Numbered from the stretch's first letter, positions 23,575-32,925 are shown. The stretch is DNA of 64,000 bases from Isoetes taiwanensis (GCA_021234155.1 JAJEKV010000101.1:1741332-1805331), one strand, 5' to 3'. Translations and numbers: made by a program. Notes: a model not told the origin generated them from the sequence alone.

Positions 23575-23730
23575 TTTTAATGTCCACGAAGACCAAGAGG
23601 CCATGGGACCTATACAATGGCCTAGTACAACCATTACTACTAGGATTAAAAAACCCCTGCCTCGAAAGGTTTTCACGGGAAAAACCTTTGCAGTAATGAT
23701 GATACTATACAAGCAAGAAGAAAATATACC
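23575..23730 (-). repeat. Second copy of the LTR-like palindromic core
   Basis: Contains AACCATTACTACTAGGATTA, then AAAAAACCCC, AGGTTTTCACGGGAAAAACC and a closing AGTAATGATG. The arrangement matches the core at 10.92-10.98 kb, including flanking arms that pair. Probably a solo-LTR or leader remnant of a copia-type element. Confidence 0.4.
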
Positions 23731-24363
23731 CTAACCTAAGTTCCGAATAAAATTGTTTGTTGCATCGCTTAGGAATTCGTAACTAAATTCTCCCAGTATA
23801 GCATGTCGACTTAGAACTAAGGGTTCTGTCATCTATCCTTTCTTTTGTTCATGCTTCGTCATTTCGTACAAATTGTCAACTCCCTTCACAACTATAACTC
23901 TGGACTCACTTCTTGTCAGTAGGGATACATCCTCCATCGACCACACCATACTATACAACTCATAGATGGGAGATACTGACACTTGTCCGAGACAAGGTAA
24001 GAGAGAACTTCCTCTGCATATTGCAACGGGGATGGTCTTATTGGGACAACATATACGAGGAAATACTCCTCGATGTCCACGACCACATTAGCAAACTATA
24101 TATAGCAATGGACACTTTGTTCAATCTCTCAATAGTTTGCCCTACCATGGAGTATCAGGAAACCATTTCTGCAGTTCTCCAGAAGTACACCAGAGTGATA
24201 ATGTACCCATTCACTAGTTGAATTAAAGTCTCTATATATGACATGTTGTTCTCAATGCTATCACACCTTCCATGTGGATCAATTGGTATCACCTATTATT
24301 GCTAGCAATACTATCACCTTTGCCAAGCCTATAGGGAGTGTACTTATAGCCAAGTATCGCATC
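23731..24363. other. Unassigned, one 102-codon frame without recognisable content
   Basis: The plus frame 23913-24221 has no motif I know. It is upstream of, and may belong to, the LINE ORF1p debris that follows. Confidence 0.25.
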
Positions 24364-24860
24364 TACATCTGCTCAGAGGCGTCAAGAATACATTGACAGG
24401 CACAACCGTTAGTGTAATTTGGTGATTCGTGGCATGCAAGAAGAAGCGTCAGAGGACTTGCAACAGAAGGTACAAACCTTGGTGTTGGCTAAATTGGACC
24501 TCACAACAGTAGTTGTTGTTACTGTTGCGCACAGGGTAGGACCACCGCCGGTGCATAGTGAAATTTACAGTGCCAAATTTGAATGTTACAAAGGCAAAGC
24601 GATTGAAAGGGACATCTCTGTATTTGGATTTTGATCTTACTAAATCACAACAATTAGTAAGACGCCAGGATTTACAAAATGTCCAGGATATTCAAAAGAA
24701 TGGTAATAAGGCTGCATTGGTCCGTGGAAAACTACTCATCTTTACACCATCACACGCAACCTTTGCTGACACATTTCATCATGCTACGACCACTCCTACC
24801 ACTGCTGTTGCAAATGCTACACACGCCACGACTACAAATGTGCATTCTGCTGTTTCATGA
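24364..24860 (+). pseudogene. L1-type ORF1p fragment (RRM end and C-terminal domain)
   Basis: Two overlapping frames give MVIRGMQEEASEDLQQKVQT and AHRVG, then KGTSLYLDFDLTKSQQLVRR and QNGNKAALVRG-type sequence, the pattern of L1 ORF1p (HRVG, then the DDDLT..Q element and a basic GK-x-A-hxRxGK end). The frame changes near 24.60 kb. A related ORF1p lies at 32.1-32.9 kb on the other strand. No endonuclease or RT follows. Confidence 0.65.
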
Positions 24861-25300
24861 CTAGAAGTCAATGAGTGGTTGACGTATAAAAACTCCAAGA
24901 GTCAGAAGACTGCAAGGAATTGAGGTCCATGACCATTGATGATGATGTCTAGCAGTGATGACTTTAAGGTGTGAAACTTCGTAAAGTTGCTATATTTTAC
25001 CATTTTTTAAAATCTGGATTCGATGGTTTACTAGGATGCGTACGCTAAAGAACTTCATAAAATCGCCAAAATTTGATAATATTGCATCCCAATCATAGTA
25101 AATTCGCCAAATTAATGGACATTTTATTGTAAAACCTCAATTTTATGGTAAAACATCCAATTCTACTAAATTTGTTTCTATAAAAATGTTGGAAAAATAG
25201 GAAACAATCGCCACCATTTCTATAGTTTAGAAGCAGCTAGAGGATGATAAAGTCGTCATTGATGTCTAGCAACTCATGAGTATCAACACTTCATGAAAAA
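24861..25300. other. No feature recognised
   Basis: AT-rich sequence between LINE ORF1p debris and the gypsy fragment. Confidence 0.35.
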
Positions 25301-27285
25301 AGATCAGTTGTTCCCTCACTGGTGATGGTGACATTGCAATTAATAATATGAGCCATGTTAGAAAGCGATCAACAATAACCGTAATAGTATCATGACCCAT
25401 AGAGTGACGACTTCAAAATAAAATCCACGTAAATGATCTTTTCGAGGTCTATCTGGAACATGCAGTGGCTTAAGAAGACTATGAGAAAGTTATCCCAGAG
25501 CCTTCGCTGGATAGCAAATGGCAATTGATCGAACAAAAACTTCAATAGAGCGACAGTGCCCATGCCACTAATACTCTCACTAATAAGTTAGAGTCTTGGC
25601 TACTCCAAAATGTCCTACCATAGGCGTGTTAAGAAAACCTAGAAAACCCGGAACCTAGAAGCACCATTAGGAACATATAAAGTTACATCCACGTAATAGA
25701 AGTCCATTAAAATATCATAGTTTGATCACATTTGCCGAGAAGATGATATCGAATTAAGGTGTAAAAATACATCTTCGTCCAATGGATCAAAGGAGAGAGA
25801 TGGACGAATAGACTCCAACAAGAGGCCCCTTGAACAAAGTGATGGCCATGAGTTGGAACTGATCAGACCATAGAATAATACGTGATTGGAAAAGACGTCA
25901 AGATTTTCTTGGTGAGATACGAGACGGTACTTGATCACAAAATCAATGCGCAAAAGACATGAATATGCCATTGGGCTTGTCGACGGTTGAGTACTCGAGC
26001 AGACTGAAAATACTCCAGAGTTCATGATCAATATAGACTATGGCCTTATGAGGGAAGATGCGCAAAAACTCTCCATCAGAGATATATCTTGCGGCCACTC
26101 AAATAAAGTGACGGTCATCTTGTCAAACTCTAGAATAACCTGTGATTGTTGATCAAACGCTGGATCACCCAGCTTAGGCTTAAAGTAGGAGCAACGTGAC
26201 AAGGCATCAAGGTTGGAGAGATCCAACATGGTATTTGATCACGAAATCAATATGGGACAACACTTGAGTATACTACTAGGCATGTTGACGGTTAAACACT
26301 CGAGTAGACTGAAAATACTCCAAATTTCAATGATTAGCATAGACTGTGACCTTACGAAGGAATCCTTCCAGATAATGTCTCCTCTCCTCGAACAAATTAG
26401 CTATCGCTAAAAGTCTCGTATCCTGATTGAGATAATTGATTTTTGTAGCCTGGAACTTCATAGGCGATGGAATGCAGTTCATGATTACCCCCCTCCTGTA
26501 ACAAGACACTATTAAGAGCAAAATTAGACGTAGCATAGCAAAATGTATGCTTCAAGCCAATAAAATCACTTTTTGCTTTAACTGTCCTTTCAAAAGGTGT
26601 ATCCTTCGCAGTGAGCCATGCCAAAGGAAGTGCAATCTTTGAATGGTCTTGGATAAATCGACAATACAAATTGGCAAATCCAAGAAAGCACTGAAAATTT
26701 TGAACCAAAGAAGGTGTTTGCAAGTCTAAAACAGTTTTAACTTTGGTTGGATCCATGGGGACTCCTTGAGAGGTGATGTGATATACCAAGAAACTCCACG
26801 TTATCCTGCTCAAAGCAACACTTCTCAAGCTTAGCATAAATTCCATGCCCATGAAAATTCTAGAGAATTGACGAACATGCCTCTCATGTTCTTTGAGAGA
26901 TTTAGAATAAATAAGAATATCATCTAGATAGATGATAACACAAAGGTACAAAACACATCATTTGCTATATGTTAGAAGACTGGTGGGGCATTGATAAGCC
27001 CAAATGGCATAACACTATACTCGAAATGGCCATATCGAGTACGAAAAATTGTCTCTATTCATCATCCTTATGGATTAGAGTAAGATTATACGCACCATAG
27101 AGATCAATCTTCATGAAAATAACATGTACCTAGGAGTCAATATTATTTTACTAGAACTCGCTCCAACATTGGATCAGAGAAAGTAGATAACGATTCGGCA
27201 CGATAATCTTATTGAGACTGCAATAATCAACAACCAATTGCAAAGATTTGTGTTTCTACTTGGCAAAGAAAATAGGTGCCCGAAC
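25300..27285 (-). mobile_element. Ty3/gypsy pol fragment
   Basis: The minus strand reads RT (27.28-26.4 kb, with IIYLDDILIYSKSLKEHERH, VPMDPTKVKTVLDLQTPS and QCFLGFANLYCRFI), RNase H (26.5-26.05 kb, ending SNLDALSRC) and degenerate integrase-like sequence to about 25.3 kb. The catalytic YLDD is present, but stops and shifts are frequent. The RT is cut at 27285, exactly where the LTR element begins, so that element inserted into this one. Confidence 0.85.
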
Positions 27286-28797
27286 TGTGACGTTCCAGCA
27301 CAGTATACGGTCTCAGGACGTATACTGTACTGTATCATCACACGTAGATGCCATCACGATTGACGTATACGGCGACGTGTAGCTAAGCAATTAGCGCCCT
27401 AGGGGGCAACTTGCAAGTGTGTGCACATTTATTTATGTGTGCACTTTAACCCACTTAAAATAACAAGTGGGCATCTCAAGGGTCGTTGGAAACCCTAGCC
27501 CTAACTGATAGCCTATTTAAGGTATACAAGCCCTAACTTTCCAATTCCGTCCACAGCCTTCTAGAGCTCCGTTTCGCTTGCTCCAAGAGCCAATCTCGAC
27601 TCCCGAAGTCTATCTGAGCAGCTCTGCTCATCAGCTTCCCTTTCTGACTTCATCTTCAAGCAGTTCAGCAACATGGACGCGTTCAGAGCAGGAGGAGCAA
27701 GCCATGGATCAGGTATTTTGTCAATTCAATAGTCTAATCCGCCTCCCAGGCATAGAGTAAGTAGGTTTAGCCTATTGAATTGCCCATAGCAGCCATCTAG
27801 ACCTCTAGATATCAAGCCATAACTAAAGAACCTAACTTCTGTGATTTAGATTAAATCTTGTTCTTTAGTTCTTCTATGATATATATGCGATGATGATCTC
27901 TGTGGATTCATTGTATTAGGAAGGGGGGTAGAGGCCCTAAAAGCCTAGTAGTTGATGCTCCTAGCTAGTCCTCTTTAATGCACTATTAAATTCGGCCTGT
28001 GTACAAGAGCCACACCTGGTTGTGGGTGGAGGGGCCAGACTGGCTTACAAGGAGGTTCATGTCCTGGCTCATGATCACGTCCCTCTGGTAGTAAAGCCTA
28101 TCGGGGACTACAGTGCACTAGACCTAATGCTCTGCCACTGCGTGCAGACTTTGCATGGGTTCGACACTCTTGGGGTGGTGGACACCTTCCATGGAGTTCA
28201 GTCGAGTACGGGCAGTGGCCCTCTAGTCACCTTGAGTCAGCATGCCAGCCTCTGGTGGGAGCAATCCCTACCTGCCCCATCGGAACTGGGGAGATGCAAC
28301 CCAGGAGTAGCCCCTTTGGCTATGCATTCGGCGGGCTACAGTCAGGTCCCAAAACTTTTCAACCTACTCTGCAAAGTGTGCACAGGAGGGGCGGATGGAG
28401 TGGACTACCCTAAGCCATGTTCTTATGCCAGCCAAATCCATTTGCCATTCTGTCTGCAATGACTTCTGGAGGCCCAAGCCGTCAGTCATCCCCCTTGAGT
28501 CTGAGCCTTGGGTAGGATCTCCATATGTGATGTACTGATCTCTGTCTATGCAGATATGTGGTGAGCCATTCTTCGTGATGGTCATGTGATGTTGATGTAT
28601 GTATACTTACATGTATGTTACGCTTCCGCAGCTAGGTAGGCCCTGAGGGAGACAGGGTAAAATGACCCCTTCATTCTTCCCACTGGAACTCGTCAAGGTT
28701 GCAGTGATACGTGGAGGGCCTTGTATCAGCATGGAGCTGGTATGGGGGATGATCTCCTATACGGTGAGTGCACCGTAGGTGAGTAGGGGACGTCACA
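27286..28797 (+). repeat. 5' long terminal repeat (about 1.5 kb)
   Basis: The terminus TGTGACG at 27286 and the inverse CGTCACA ending at 28797 give a perfect 7-bp inverted end with the TG...CA rule. The end is followed at once by a tRNA-type primer binding site. Inside, CCTATTTAAGG near 27509 is a plausible TATA element. GACGTATAC occurs twice near 27.32 and 27.36 kb as part of short palindromes. A 146-codon frame (28022-28462) lies inside and has no recognisable content. Confidence 0.75.
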
Positions 28798-28798
28798 G

Positions 28799-28810
28799 TG
28801 GTATCAGAGC
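28799..28810 (+). promoter_or_regulatory. Primer binding site (initiator tRNA-Met type)
   Basis: TGGTATCAGAGC, one base after the LTR end, is the classic plant LTR-retrotransposon primer site complementary to the 3' end of initiator tRNA-Met. Confidence 0.9.
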
Positions 28811-29007
28811 AATGTTCTTGGAGACCAAGAGCAAAGCACTGGCCATGCTCCCAGTAGTACTAACTTAGTAGAATTCTCAAACCTCGAAAAAGTGGGAAAT
28901 TTTTTTTTCTTATTTTTGTAGCATATGCTAAGCTAGTAACAGTTAAAAGAATTGAAAACCAAGAAAAACTAAGAAGTTGAACTAAATTTTGACCAAGGAG
29001 TGAGAAT

Positions 29008-29071
29008 TTACTCACGGTATGTGCGAGCATCGACCTAAATTTTAGGTCAAACCCCAGCACACCCCGAGTAA
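29008..29071. promoter_or_regulatory. Palindromic hairpin element, copy 1
   Basis: Outer arms TTACTCACGG...CCGAGTAA, with GTGTGC/GCACAC-type pairing, enclose an inner perfect palindrome GACCTAAATTTTAGGTC. It is one of four related copies and the first of the pair upstream of the H3-like ORF. Confidence 0.8.
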
Positions 29072-29227
29072 CTCACCATATTCACCCTCAAACTTGATGA
29101 ATTTGAACAAGATCAGATGCTAAATCGAATTTTAAGGTAAGGTTTAGCTAGAATTGTATATCACATCCCTAGGAGAGCCCCTAGGAATATGTCTAGAAGT
29201 TATATATTTTTAGTCAAAAATGCAAAA

Positions 29228-29297
29228 ATGCTCATGGTATGCCGCTTGCCTCGATCTAAAAATTTAGATCAGCCCTCTAAGCGCACACCATGAGTAA
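29228..29297. promoter_or_regulatory. Palindromic hairpin element, copy 2
   Basis: Arms CTCATGGTATGC...GCGCACACCATGAG and inner palindrome GATCTAAAAATTTAGATC. Arm changes are compensatory relative to copy 1 (CATGG with CCATG instead of CACGG with CCGTG; GATCTA with TAGATC instead of GACCTA with TAGGTC), so pairing is kept. Confidence 0.8.
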
Positions 29298-29398
29298 TTT
29301 TACTTAGAAAACTCTGAAGTAAGTACATGTTTTAAGTTATATGTGCCTTGACTCATGAAAATGAGCAATTTAGAATTTGACCTAAAATTTGCCCAACC

Positions 29399-29406
29399 TA
29401 TAAATA
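29399..29406 (+). promoter_or_regulatory. TATA box of promoter module 1
   Basis: CCTATAAATAG lies 102 bp before the H3-like ATG. Downstream, the leader carries AGGCGATT and TAGGCGC (29463-29479). The same arrangement recurs before the second ORF. Confidence 0.7.
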
Positions 29407-29507
29407 GACCCAAACCCTTCTCATTGTAGACTTTCTGCTTAGAAGTTAGCTCCCGCACTTTGAGGCGATTTTTAGGCGCCAAAGCTCCGATCGACTTGAA
29501 GTAAAAC

Positions 29508-30729
29508 ATGGCGCCAAGACCAAACAGATCGCAGACGCTAGTATCGACTGCGCTTAACAGCCCAAAGACCCAAGACAGGAGGAGGATTCAGCCAGCTAGC
29601 CGGGGGGAGCGGCTTCTCAGGGAGGAGAACCTCTTTCATCACCGAGGAGAGTACCGGAGGAATCACTAGACGAAATACCAACATCATCAACCGCCAGCTT
29701 GGACGAAGAAGCAGACATTGGATCTGAGGGTTCAATGGATGGTGACACTCGCAGAGTATTCGAGCAAATTGAAGAGGAAATACAAGAACAAGAGAGGGCA
29801 GAACGGGAGCAGGCTGTCAAGGAGCAGGAAGAGTAGAAGGAGCCAACTCCTGAGCCGACCCTGAAAGAAGGACTCGAAGCCTGGATCCAAATGCAGGAGG
29901 CGAAGTCACAACGCAAGAGGAGGAGAAAGGCCGAGAAGAAAAGAAAACGAGAAGAACAGGAGACGGAGGAGAAGAAGAAACTCAAGGGGAAGGGCAAGGA
30001 GGAGCCCAAGAGGAAACTCAAGAAGACCCCAATGACCAAGATCGTCATCAAGGAACGACAACCAGACCAGCCCCCATCCTCTGACGACTCTGATAACGAA
30101 GATTACCAGCCCTTCCCCAGAGGAGACCAAGAAGTAGGGAGCTCCTCAAAACCGGCGGCCGAGGATCAACAGGTATAGGTACCCCCACCCTACCCCACGT
30201 GGGAGAAGGACAAAGATCCAAAGAAGCCGACCCGACCTGCCCGGGAGTCGTACGTGGTAGACCATCGCAGGGTCTACCAGAAGAAATTGAAGGCCTATAA
30301 GGAATATATGAAGAAGTGGGAGGCCTACAACTCCTACTACCAGGCCAATAAGGTAACTTATGTCGAAGGAGGACGGCCATCAAAGAAGAAGACCCTCAAG
30401 CCACCTCCAGAGAAACCCATTCCGCCAAAGAAACCAGTAGCAAGGAAGCCCGGATCAAGACTGTCGCAAGCAGTTCGAGAGATCCGGCATTTTCAGAGAA
30501 GTTACGGCCTTCTCATCCCCCGAGCACCATTCGCCAGACTCGTCAAGGAGGTCGTACAAGAGTTCGACACGAACATGAGAGTCAGATGCTGCTAGCCTTA
30601 TAGGAAGCAGCAGAGCAGAAGCTGGTGCAGCATTTTGAAGACTCGAGGGCGTGCACTTTGCACGCCAAGAGAGTAACATTGATGACCAAGGACATGCACT
30701 TGGCAAGTTCTATTAGAGGAGAACGCTAA
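29508..30729 (+). pseudogene. Histone H3-like protein with a very long charged tail (retrotransposon-borne)
   Basis: The C-terminal 90 residues match the H3 fold. Helices N and 1: AVREIRHFQRSYGLLI then PFARLVKEVVQEF. Helix 2: [13 protein letters not shown]. Loop 2 and helix 3: [15 protein letters not shown], ending SIRGER and TAA at 30727. In the same frame AKTKQIA (29513-29533) resembles the H3 tail start ARTKQTA. The roughly 300 residues between are Glu/Lys/Arg-rich (a bipartite acidic then basic tail). The ATG at 29508 is two bases out of this frame. In-frame stops lie at 29555, 29597, 29834, 30176 and 30601, each one C-to-T step from a Gln codon, and a small deletion near 30583 breaks helix 1/loop 1. 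This is a decayed copy. A host CENH3 gene is unlikely: there are no introns and the context is LTR-PBS. Confidence 0.85.
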
Positions 30730-30871
30730 ATTTTGTAAATAATAAATTTTGGAAATAAAAAGTTTTGTAGAGTTAATTCTAAGTGCATAAATGTTGTTAA
30801 TCAGGTTGAATTAGCAGTATTTGCTTTTTGTTTTAGTTAAAATGGACATCATATGGTCAAAGAGTGAGAAG

Positions 30872-30941
30872 TTACTCACGGTATGCGCCAGAGCATCGAC
30901 CTAAAATTTAGGTCAGGCCCCAGGTGCACACCGTGAGTATT
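30872..30941. promoter_or_regulatory. Palindromic hairpin element, copy 3
   Basis: TTACTCACGGTATGCGC and ...GTGCACACCGTGAGTA arms enclose GACCTAAAATTTAGGTC. It begins the second promoter module, about 140 bp after the H3-like stop. Confidence 0.85.
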
Positions 30942-31072
30942 TCACATCAAAAAGGGTTCTAACCATCTCCAAACTGGCCAATAAGGTTCAATCCTGCATA
31001 TCTCGGTGAGACCATCATGTTTTGACCCTTAGTTCATCCTGTTTAGATAAGTTTTGACCAAATAAGGCCAAC

Positions 31073-31140
31073 TTACTCACGGTATGCGCCAGGACATCGA
31101 CCTAAATTTTAGGTCAGCCTTCTAGCGCACACCGTGAGTA
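31073..31140. promoter_or_regulatory. Palindromic hairpin element, copy 4
   Basis: TTACTCACGGTATGCGCC and AGCGCACACCGTGAGTA arms enclose GACCTAAATTTTAGGTC. The spacing to copy 3 (about 200 bp) equals that of copies 1 and 2 (about 220 bp). Confidence 0.85.
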
Positions 31141-31334
31141 TTTTCAGCATTATCTCTTTCATGCTACCTCCAATTGACCTCAAATTTGTTGCAGTAGGTT
31201 CATTAGGTAGTCTTATTCATGTTCAGACCCTCAAATTAGTCTTCAAATCCTCATTTTGACCTCAAAATAGGTGAGATTTGCCAAACCCAAAAATTTTCTT
31301 TGTTTTCCAAAAATTAGGGTTTTTTCCTTTTTCC

Positions 31335-31343
31335 TATAAATAG
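31335..31343 (+). promoter_or_regulatory. TATA box of promoter module 2
   Basis: TTCCTATAAATAGG lies 113 bp before the ATG of the next ORF. The leader repeats AGGCGATTTT (31391-31400) and TAGGCGC (31411-31417), as in module 1. Confidence 0.7.
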
Positions 31344-31455
31344 GCCCCCCATATCTCATTTAGCATCTTACAGGTTTGCTCCCAGCTTTTAGGCGATTTT
31401 CCAAACCCCTTAGGCGCTTCAAGAGCTGTTTGCTAGTCCCAGTCAGTCAAGATCA

Positions 31456-32046
31456 ATGGCAACAACAGATTTCAGGCGATGGTACAACGCCAGTGCTCAT
31501 GTGGCTGAGGCTGATATCAATGCCATTTTTGAAGTTTTCCAGAAGGAGATAGACATCCAAGCCACTTTGCAGACAACCCCATCCTATATGGAAGTCATGA
31601 CTGAGTTCCAAGCTAGGGTAGGACCATCCTTAGTACAGCTTCCCCCTTGTACATGATATTTTATTCATAAGCAGTCCCTCCAAGCAGCCTTGGGTGATGT
31701 CTCGAACATTGCCAAGTACCTGAACAATAAGGTTGCTAGGATGCCAGACTACATGGTCATGACGGCAAATAGGGCGAAGTATTTCTCCTATACCGTTGCC
31801 TTAGCCATCTTTCTCTCTCACCATGCCCTGAACCCAATCGGGGAACCCTCCATCCCGGCCATGGATGTAGACCCCCTAGCCTCTTCAGCAGAGGGTCAGC
31901 TCCTCTTACAGTATCAAGCGGAGCAAGAAGGAAGAGCCGAAGACGAAGAGCTCGACTCAGACGACGAAGACTACGTCGAGTTCAACCCTGACCAGGAGCG
32001 GCAACAAGCAGAGCAGGAAATACAAATCTCCAGGCTCATTCCATAA
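31456..32046 (+). pseudogene. Unknown ORF with acidic C-terminus, paired with the H3-like ORF
   Basis: One frame runs from ATG 31456 (MATTDFRRWYNASAHVAEAD) to TAA 32046, about 196 codons, with a single in-frame TGA at 31654 (one C-to-T step from CGA, Arg). The N-terminal two thirds look globular and helical (YLNNKVARMPDYMVMTANRA). The end is strongly acidic (EDEELDSDDEDYVEF). I do not recognise a family. It could be an accessory protein or the start of a gag. Acidic tails are common in histone-binding proteins, but that link is speculation. Confidence 0.6.
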
Positions 32047-32109
32047 TTTCCCATTGCAATTTCAGATTGCCAGTGATAACGAGCATGTGGTCTCATTGAC
32101 CCTCAATCC

Positions 32110-32925
32110 CTATTTGAGATGCTTATCCATGATGATCACTCGACCATCTCGATAAACAGCCCACTTATTTTCTTTTCGAGCTTTCATGACTTCTTCTAAA
32201 CACTTCCTCTTAAGTTCCACTTGCATCATGGTTAGATCTTCATCCATGAAGATATCTGAAAATTTTTGCAAGTTCCTCCTCCTTTTCAAAGCTTCCAGCC
32301 TCGCTTTTGCTGATCGAAAATGGATAATCAATGCTGGACTGCGAGTTCCATTGTTCACCTTCCAGCATCTATCAATTTCATGATCTTGGATATCAAGATT
32401 ATGTTGGACAAAATCAATTACTGCTTTGGAAGGATCTGATAAATCCTTCAATCCTGTAACTCTGATATTGAGAGCTTTATGGGCTCTCCTTTGCTCTTCT
32501 TCTAAGGTGGCTAAAATGGTATTTTTCATATCATTTAATAATTCAGTAGGTCTGTGCTTCCTAATCACTTCAACCCACTTATTAGTTTCCGCCTGTTGTT
32601 CCCTAACAATTGTCTGTAATTCCTCAATTTTGTCAATCTAATTTGACTGTGCTTTGATGCTAATAATTTCCTTCTCCTGCTCCGCTACCGTCGCTTTCAA
32701 ACTCATTATTCCAGAGTCCTAGTCTACCACCTTAGCCTTCAAGCTTACCAGTTCTGGTTCAATTCTGAGCATCCTGTCAAGCATTTCACTCAGATGTCTA
32801 TTAGAGATTTTGACCATTATGTCTGGTCTAGCAGTGGGCGAATAGAGAGTGCCAATTCCTGTATGACACCCAGTCGGTGATTGAACTGAGGAGTCTATCG
32901 GGGTCAGAGAGTCTTGAACAGACAT
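32110..32925 (-). pseudogene. L1-type ORF1p (coiled coil, RRM, C-terminal domain)
   Basis: From ATG 32925 (MSVQDSLTPIDSS) the frame passes through a heptad-rich region (EQEKEIISIKAQSN, IEELQTIVREQQAETNK) with TAG stops near 32719 and 32638. It then enters an RRM-like part (LNIRVTGLKDLSDPSK, DRCWKVNNGTRSPALIIHF) and the C-terminal domain (IFMDEDLTMMQVELKRK, ENKWAVYRDGRVII). This is the trimeric RNA-binding ORF1p architecture of L1-like elements. The downstream endonuclease/RT is missing; the element stops at the junction with the LTR element. Confidence 0.8.

Larger units (their letters stand above)
27286..32100 (+). mobile_element. LTR retrotransposon carrying a histone-H3-like ORF, 3' part missing
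   Basis: The 5' LTR spans 27286-28797, with a PBS at 28799-28810. Two ORFs follow, each behind its own hairpin-TATA module: an H3-like ORF (29508-30729) and an unknown ORF with an acidic C-terminus (31456-32046). No gag, protease, RT or integrase of this element and no 3' LTR is visible before unrelated LINE sequence begins near 32.1 kb. The element is therefore truncated, or interrupted by later insertions. Its insertion point is inside a gypsy RT. Upstream extra ORFs between LTR and gag are known in some large plant gypsy elements, but the H3 content is not something I recognise. Confidence 0.75.

Noticed and set aside
28022-28462. 146-codon plus-strand frame
   Set aside because: It lies wholly inside the 5' LTR, has no recognisable domain and is best explained as a chance frame in GC-richer sequence.
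29617-30130. Minus-strand frames of 144 and 74 codons
   Set aside because: They are antisense shadows of the Glu/Lys-rich tail of the H3-like ORF; their Ser/Leu-rich composition follows from that.
29508-30729. Interpretation as the host CENH3 gene
   Set aside because: It has no introns in the fold, several stops, an LTR and primer site directly upstream, and a shared promoter module with a non-histone ORF. A host retrocopy inserted by chance is not fully excluded.
29008-31140. CRISPR-like array
   Set aside because: The four repeated palindromes are spaced irregularly with promoter elements and ORFs between; this is eukaryotic LTR-element DNA.
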